From: Coprothermobacterota bacterium
Lineage (GTDB): Bacteria > Caldisericota > JANLFM01
Length of the DNA stretch: 18,374 nt
Reading direction: 5' to 3'
Assembly (NCBI GenBank): GCA_026389415.1
Contig: JAPLHX010000075.1
Location: 1 to 18,374 of the forward strand
Shown here: piece after piece, positions 14,691-18,374 of the stretch
Layout of the letters: each line of letters starts with the position of its first letter
Position numbering within the stretch: position 1 is the first letter of the stretch
Translations under genes and position numbers: made by a program
Notes under the pieces: generated by a model
What the model was told of the DNA's origin: nothing
Databases searched by the model: none
Seen by the model: the letters and a program-made list of their open reading frames with translations, nothing else

Positions 14691-14845
14691 GATTTCCGGG
14701 AGCGGGGAAGCCTGCCGGAAGAAGCGGAGGCGGCACGCCCGGCTGCCGGGGACCCGCAGGCCGTTGATGGCTCCCATCGCGAAGGCGTCAACGAAGAGCG
14801 GGATAAGAAGGGCATCCTCACCCGAGGGTAAGACTCCCGTCGTTC

Positions 14846-15568
14846 CTACTCGGCCGTGTCTCCCGAAGTTTGACCGTAGGAACGATTCCAAGCCTGGCGA
14901 TACTCTTCCTGCCCGCACAACGGCTTGCCGGCCGCGATTAGCGTCTTCTGACTGATCGAGCCGCTCGCGATCAATTCGTTGCCGGCTCTCCGCACTGCCT
15001 CCAGCACTGCCTGCCCTTTTTCCGTAGGGTTCCCCTTCTCCCAGATCAGGTGGGCATGCGGGCGAAGGAGCGCCCCGCCGAACTCCACCCCGGCCTTGGC
15101 GGCTAGTTCCTGGGCGATGTGCACCACGGTGTCGCAGTTCCCGGCTTCCCACCAACCGCTGGTCGCGACCAGGGCGATCCGGGCGATAATCACATCCGGA
15201 CGAAACCGAGCCTGGGTGCGGCCGTCGCGGGTCTCAAGCGACGGATCGACCAGGGGGCACAGCCGGTTCATAAAGTTCTGCATTTCCCCCGGCAGGGGGA
15301 TATAGACGGGAGTGGCCAGGACCAGGGTCTCCGCCTGGCGCAGCAGTGGGTACAACACCTCCATTTCGTCCGTGTGAATGCACTGGCCGGGTTTCTCGTC
15401 CCAACAGTGCAGCTCACCGCTGCACGGCTTGATCGTCATGTGGGCGGCATGGAAGAGCCGCACCTCGGCGCCCGCCGCCTCCATCCCTTCGATAAAGGGC
15501 GCCAGGAGCCGGGCGGTGTTTCCTCTCTCCGCCCGCGGGCTGCCGTTGATCACTATAGCTTTTCTCAT
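14846..15568 (-). CDS. flavodoxin-fold NADPH-dependent FMN reductase / iron-sulfur flavoprotein-like
   Basis: A 240-residue flavoprotein of the NADPH-dependent FMN reductase family. KAIVINGSPRAERGNTARLL (residues 3-22) is the FMN phosphate loop. The segment CSGELHCWDEKPGQCIHTDEM (from Cys49) matches the cluster loop of iron-sulfur flavoproteins, which normally reads CxGCxxCwxxxpGxC. Here the second Cys is Glu51-Leu, so only Cys49, Cys55 and Cys63 remain and a 4Fe-4S cluster may not form. LVLATPVYIPLPGEMQNFMNRL is the conserved domain core. It may pass electrons to quinones or other acceptors; the partner is unknown. The ATG at 15568 follows AGGAGGGCAAG. It precedes the nitroreductase on the same strand. 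Confidence 0.87.
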   Translation of the reverse strand: MRKAIVINGSPRAERGNTARLLAPFIEGMEAAGAEVRLFHAAHMTIKPCSGELHCWDEKPGQCIHTDEMEVLYPLLRQAETLVLATPVYIPLPGEMQNFMNRLCPLVDPSLETRDGRTQARFRPDVIIARIALVATSGWWEAGNCDTVVHIAQELAAKAGVEFGGALLRPHAHLIWEKGNPTEKGQAVLEAVRRAGNELIASGSISQKTLIAAGKPLCGQEEYRQAWNRSYGQTSGDTAE

Positions 15569-15605
15569 CTTGCCCTCCTTGCTTCAAATGAACTACAGTT
15601 AGCTG

Positions 15606-15641
15606 AAAAAGTCCGACAGGAAAGGCGCCCTTGCACCTTTC
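15606..15641 (-). terminator. weak hairpin downstream of the Nudix gene
   Basis: On minus, GAAAGGTGC-AAGG-GCGCCTTTC (15620-15641) can form a nine-pair stem with one wobble, and TTTTT follows after nine bases. The gap before the T run makes it a poor intrinsic terminator. Confidence 0.35.
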
Positions 15642-15684
15642 AGCGCTTCACCTCCTGGCTCCACGCACTCATCGCCCCGCGCGC

Positions 15685-16227
15685 TCAGTTGGTATCTCCC
15701 AGGTAGATGCGGGCATCCGGATCGATGCCGTGGGCGAGCACCGCCCGGAGTTCCTTCGGGTAGAGCCGGTAAGAGGCCAGATCCGCCAGTGGCAGCCAGG
15801 CGATGCCGACCTGCCTCTCGTCGGGGAGGATGGGCTCGGAGGTGAACGGATCGGCCAGGAGCACACATTCGAACATGAATTCCACCTGGTGAGCGTCGGC
15901 ATCCTCAACGGCGAACTCGTGGTTGGCCCCGATATACTCGCGGATGTGGCGAAGGGGGCCGACCTCCACCCCCACACCGAGCTCCTCCCGGCACTCCCGC
16001 CGTAGAGCTTCCACAAGGGTTTCTCCCGGATGCTGACCGCCACCGGGAAGGGTGTACCAATCCCCTTCGACATCGTACTGTTTGATAGCCAGCAGCTGGC
16101 CTCCATCGATGATAATGGCCTTGGCGGAGTTGCGGATGGCTTTCACAGCCGCAAGACCTACATCGGAAGCCATCCGATCCAGCTCACCGGCGGCTTTCTC
16201 CTCACGGTGCGATGCGTAGCTGGTCAC
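15685..16227 (-). CDS. Nudix hydrolase
   Basis: A 180-residue Nudix protein. The Nudix box GGQHPGETLVEALR then RECREELGV (residues 63-85) fits Gx5Ex7REUxEExGU exactly, with the metal-binding Glu residues present. The surrounding AKAIIIDGGQLLAIKQYDVE and WYTLPGGG are typical. The family cleaves nucleoside diphosphates linked to another group; the substrate is unclear. The start assigned is the GTG at 16227, three bases past the stop of the lipoprotein stub; the ATG at 16173 and a GTG at 16146 remain possible, since no strong ribosome site marks any. The family would usually be about 150-160 residues, so a shorter start is plausible. A second copy of only its 3' end lies at 13622-13683. Confidence 0.86.
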   Translation of the reverse strand: MTSYASHREEKAAGELDRMASDVGLAAVKAIRNSAKAIIIDGGQLLAIKQYDVEGDWYTLPGGGQHPGETLVEALRRECREELGVGVEVGPLRHIREYIGANHEFAVEDADAHQVEFMFECVLLADPFTSEPILPDERQVGIAWLPLADLASYRLYPKELRAVLAHGIDPDARIYLGDTN

Positions 16228-16230
16228 GGC

Positions 16231-16374
16231 TCACTCACTCCCGCCCCTGATGCCCCCAGGTGCAGACATGGGTCGCGGCCCAACATGCGGAGAGCAGGCT
16301 GAAAGCAGCACCAGCACGGGCACGAACATCATCCCAACGAGGACCTCTCTCCTTCTACCGATCACGATGCTCAT
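16231..16374 (-). CDS. short lipoprotein, perhaps an amino-terminal stub
   Basis: A 47-residue frame with a strong ribosome site (AAGGAGG, five bases before the ATG at 16374) and a lipoprotein signal peptide: basic RRR, then VLVGMMFVPVLVLLSAC with Cys as the lipobox residue. After the Cys only 19 residues follow (SPHVGPRPM...), ending three bases before the Nudix start. A mature lipoprotein this short is unusual, so it may be the start of a larger gene whose body was lost. Alternatively it is a genuine tiny lipoprotein translated together with the Nudix gene. Upstream it carries the 13-base segment found in the repeat at 5175. Confidence 0.5.
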   Translation of the reverse strand: MSIVIGRRREVLVGMMFVPVLVLLSACSPHVGPRPMSAPGGIRGGSE

Positions 16375-16519
16375 TTCGCCCTCCTTCGTTGGGCTGACTT
16401 GAAAAATAGTGTACCCCAAGGAACGGGGATTGTTCCCGAGAATCCCGGAAGAAGAAGGGGAACTTCCGCAGATTCCCCGCGGACATCAAGAAATGCGGGG
16501 GAGAAGCAGGTTGATTCTC

Positions 16520-17938
16520 TTACGGAGAGGCTGCCAGCGCTTTCGCTTCTTCCAGCAAACGATCCAGGTCAGCTCGGTTGTAATATTTGCCCCGCAGGAA
16601 CACGCCTTCGATCTGGCTTGCATTGCCGATGTCGACCAGGGGATTGGCGCGCAATAGCACCAGCGAGGCCTCTTTCCCTTCCGCCACCTTTCCCAGCTTG
16701 GAATCCAAGCCCATGAACGTAGCCGGAACGATGGTGGCGCTCTTCAGGATCGCCGCGGCCGGCACGCCCATCTCCTGCCAGAGGGTCATCTCCTCGTGCA
16801 GGGAGAAGCCGGGGATGAGGCCGGGAAAACTCAGATCGGTGCCCACCAGGAGAGGAAACCCCTCGTCGCTTAAGATCTTCACGAAAGCGCCCATCTTCGG
16901 CCACAACCGTCCCAGTTCGATTGGGTCTTGCGAGCCTGGAGGCCAGAGTCCCACCCACAGTTCCCGCAGCTTGGCAGAGGCATATTCGAGCAAGCGGTAC
17001 GTGCCGGCGTAAATCTCGTTTAAGTTCTGGCCGGTGCGAAAGACGATGGTGGTGGGGCAGACGGCCATCCCGGTGGCCTGGATGGGGACAAGGGCCTCCC
17101 GCAGTTTGGCGGAATCAACTTCTCCCAGACGCAGCCAGAAGTAGGCCTGCGGTCCGATGCCGCCCCTCTCCAGTCGCACGGACTCGCCCAGCAGCCGACC
17201 GATGATCTTCTCGAAGCCGAAGAGGTGCTCGCTGCTGGACATCCCGGCTTCCGCCGCCTGCTCGATGGCGATGGCCTCCGGCACATGCCCGACCACTTTC
17301 AGATTTTGTTTCTTCGCTTCGTCTACGATGGCCAGGAAGATCTCCTTCTCCAGGCCGCTGTAGACCTTGATCTGGTCCACTCCGGCCTGAGCCTGGCGGC
17401 GGACCGCCTCTCGCCCCTCCTCGGGCGTCTTCAAGCCCAAAGAGATGATCGGGATCAGAGGAGGGTCACCATCCAGGACAGTGCCGGTGACCACCATCTC
17501 CGGACCCAGCAGGTCTCCTTTGTTCAAGGCATCGCGCAAGCCGACTGCTTGTTCGGTAGGCATTCCCATGTCCCGCACCAGCAGCACCCCGTTGGCCAGC
17601 ATCAGCCGGCCAAAGCTCAAGGAATCGACATAGTGCACGTGAGAATCCACCAACCCGGGGATCAGGTACTTCCCGCTGCCGTCGATTTGTGTCACAGCCT
17701 CCGGTGGCGGCTCTCCCCCCGGCTGAATCCCGACGATGCGCTCTTCCCCGATCAGGACAGTCTGGTCGGGCAGAGTACTACCCCCTTCGACGTCGACGAC
17801 GGTGACGTGGGTGATAGCCAGGGAGGGCTTCACCGTCTCTCCAGGACTAGAACTCGGCGGGCTGGAAGCGGGCGGACCCGCGCAGGCGGTCAGCAAGAGG
17901 GCACTGCCAAGAAAGATCCAGAGGAGTCTTTTTCTCAT
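16520..17938 (-). CDS. amidohydrolase-family lipoprotein (imidazolonepropionase/prolidase-like)
   Basis: A 472-residue metal-dependent hydrolase, probably anchored outside the membrane as a lipoprotein: MRKRLLWIFLGSALLLTAC with Cys19. PGLVDSHVHY holds the HxH pair His100/His102; Lys191 in DQIKVYSG is a candidate carbamylated Lys; His218 (VVGHVPEA) and His238 (SSEHLFGF) are the other metal ligands; Asp368 in LLVGTDLS is the catalytic Asp. This is the order in the Sgx9260/PepQ-like amidohydrolases, which cut acyl-amino acids or dipeptides; the substrate is not predictable. The frame is open to 18214, but 17938 gives the correct signal peptide; ATGs at 17956 and 17950 are alternatives. No clear ribosome site is seen. 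Confidence 0.88.
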   Translation of the reverse strand: MRKRLLWIFLGSALLLTACAGPPASSPPSSSPGETVKPSLAITHVTVVDVEGGSTLPDQTVLIGEERIVGIQPGGEPPPEAVTQIDGSGKYLIPGLVDSHVHYVDSLSFGRLMLANGVLLVRDMGMPTEQAVGLRDALNKGDLLGPEMVVTGTVLDGDPPLIPIISLGLKTPEEGREAVRRQAQAGVDQIKVYSGLEKEIFLAIVDEAKKQNLKVVGHVPEAIAIEQAAEAGMSSSEHLFGFEKIIGRLLGESVRLERGGIGPQAYFWLRLGEVDSAKLREALVPIQATGMAVCPTTIVFRTGQNLNEIYAGTYRLLEYASAKLRELWVGLWPPGSQDPIELGRLWPKMGAFVKILSDEGFPLLVGTDLSFPGLIPGFSLHEEMTLWQEMGVPAAAILKSATIVPATFMGLDSKLGKVAEGKEASLVLLRANPLVDIGNASQIEGVFLRGKYYNRADLDRLLEEAKALAASP

Positions 17939-18229
17939 AACGGGAATCATAACCATGGAGCGCGATTCGCGCAATGAAAGCTCGTTTTTGGAGGAAATCC
18001 CAGTTGGATTCCGTTCCAAGAGGATCGACGACCGGCAGAAGCGATGGGCAAAAGTCCGTTCCGCGGAAGGAAAACCTGATGCCCGCCTAGCCAAAGCTAC
18101 GGATGTTTGGCGCAGACTTCTTTCCAAAAAGAGGCTGAGGGCAGTGACGAGTTTCGAGTTGAATTCGATAAAAGCAGAATGTGTCACGATCAGCCCCCAA
18201 GCGCGGGCTGTCAAGCCGGAGAGCGAGCT

Positions 18230-18374
18230 ATGATCGATTCAGGTGATCGGTGCGGCCAAGTGATTGTCACCTGCCGAATGAACCCCTATCATCGTTTTAT
18301 GGAAGAGCACGCAAAAACAGCGAAACCTGACGGCTCGTCTAACTCACGCTGGCTGGACATCGGCCGGCTGATCT
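18230..18374 (+). CDS. possible start of an unrecognised gene, cut by the window end
   Basis: The plus-strand ATG at 18230 follows GGAGAGC and runs 48 codons without a stop, to the end of the window. I recognise no family in it. It would be divergent from the amidohydrolase. A frame this short may be chance. Confidence 0.18.
   Translation, partial: MIDSGDRCGQVIVTCRMNPYHRFMEEHAKTAKPDGSSNSRWLDIGRLI
18240..18273. promoter_or_regulatory. near-perfect palindrome with an extra half-site
   Basis: CAAGTGA-TTG-TCACCTG (18257-18273) is a 7+7 palindrome with one mismatch, and CAGGTGA (18240-18246) is an additional half-site in front of it. It could be a regulator-binding site upstream of the amidohydrolase. 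Confidence 0.35.

Larger units (their letters stand above)
17939..18374. other. upstream region of the amidohydrolase, no confident gene
   Basis: 436 bases. On minus a TTGACA lies near 18207-18212, but no good -10 stands at normal spacing. On plus, an ATG at 18230 after GGAGAGC opens a frame without stop to the window end (MIDSGDRCGQVIVTC...), too short to judge and not recognised. Confidence 0.5.

Noticed and set aside
16388..16394. GTTGGGC, an R'-like box, just before the lipoprotein stub.
   Set aside because: No R'' partner or paired arms are visible around it, so it is not called an attC.
16411..16519. G/C-rich partial inverted repeats after the amidohydrolase stop.
   Set aside because: No clean hairpin with a T run could be drawn on minus.
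1..18374. CRISPR array, tRNA, rRNA, transposase or integrase gene.
   Set aside because: None seen: no spaced identical repeats of CRISPR length, no transposase or tyrosine recombinase motifs, and no RNA gene I could recognise.

Overview
The window looks like a piece of a bacterial chromosome, possibly from an environmental member of the Chloroflexota. That placement is only an inference from the mix of families (TPR/alpha-beta hydrolase, lipoprotein amidohydrolase, NfsA-like nitroreductase, iron-sulfur flavoprotein-like protein) and the attC-like intergenic structures. There is no rRNA, tRNA or ribosomal protein gene to test it. The left 5.7 kb looks more AT-rich than the region from about 6.2 kb to the end; the glycosyltransferase at 12.3-13.6 kb is again AT-richer. 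These are impressions from reading, not computed values.

Left region (1-5.1 kb). This is the most unusual part. Short unrelated accessory genes are separated by sites that look like integron cassette recombination sites (attC). The clearest is at 28-161, just before a PLP-dependent decarboxylase gene. A second good one is on the minus strand at 4417-4518, between a GrpB-family gene and a truncated lipoprotein phosphodiesterase. Decayed examples lie at 1621-1827 and 3509-3630, with a half-site at 2651-2657. The cassette-type genes are a PLP decarboxylase, a frameshifted cupin, an AhpD-like CMD protein, a SmtA/CmoM-like methyltransferase and a DUF3788 protein on plus, then the phosphodiesterase remnant and GrpB gene on minus. 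No integrase is visible, so this reads as an old, decaying cassette cluster. Two pieces of opposite orientation meet near 4.1 kb.

Middle region (5.1-12 kb). On minus there is a small dimeric alpha/beta-barrel protein, a gene-free stretch with a WYL/YafY-type inverted repeat, and a 14-helix DHA2-type MFS exporter. On plus there is a six-helix potassium-channel-like protein and a GNAT acetyltransferase. Back on minus come a flavin reductase-like protein, a 3' remnant of an ArsA ATPase, and a TPR/alpha-beta hydrolase that seems to lack its catalytic histidine.

Right region (12-18.4 kb). A plus-strand GT1 glycosyltransferase is followed by a minus-strand series: NfsA-like nitroreductase, iron-sulfur-flavoprotein-like flavodoxin, Nudix hydrolase, a tiny lipoprotein stub and a lipoprotein amidohydrolase. 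A second copy of only the 3' end of the Nudix gene lies 2.06 kb away, on the other side of the nitroreductase/flavodoxin pair.

Taken together, this is an accessory region rich in stress, detoxification and small-molecule-modification genes. It holds at least five broken genes or gene ends. No single pathway links the genes. Three flavin-dependent redox proteins, an MFS exporter, a glycosyltransferase and an acetyltransferase are compatible with xenobiotic or antibiotic handling, but that is inference.
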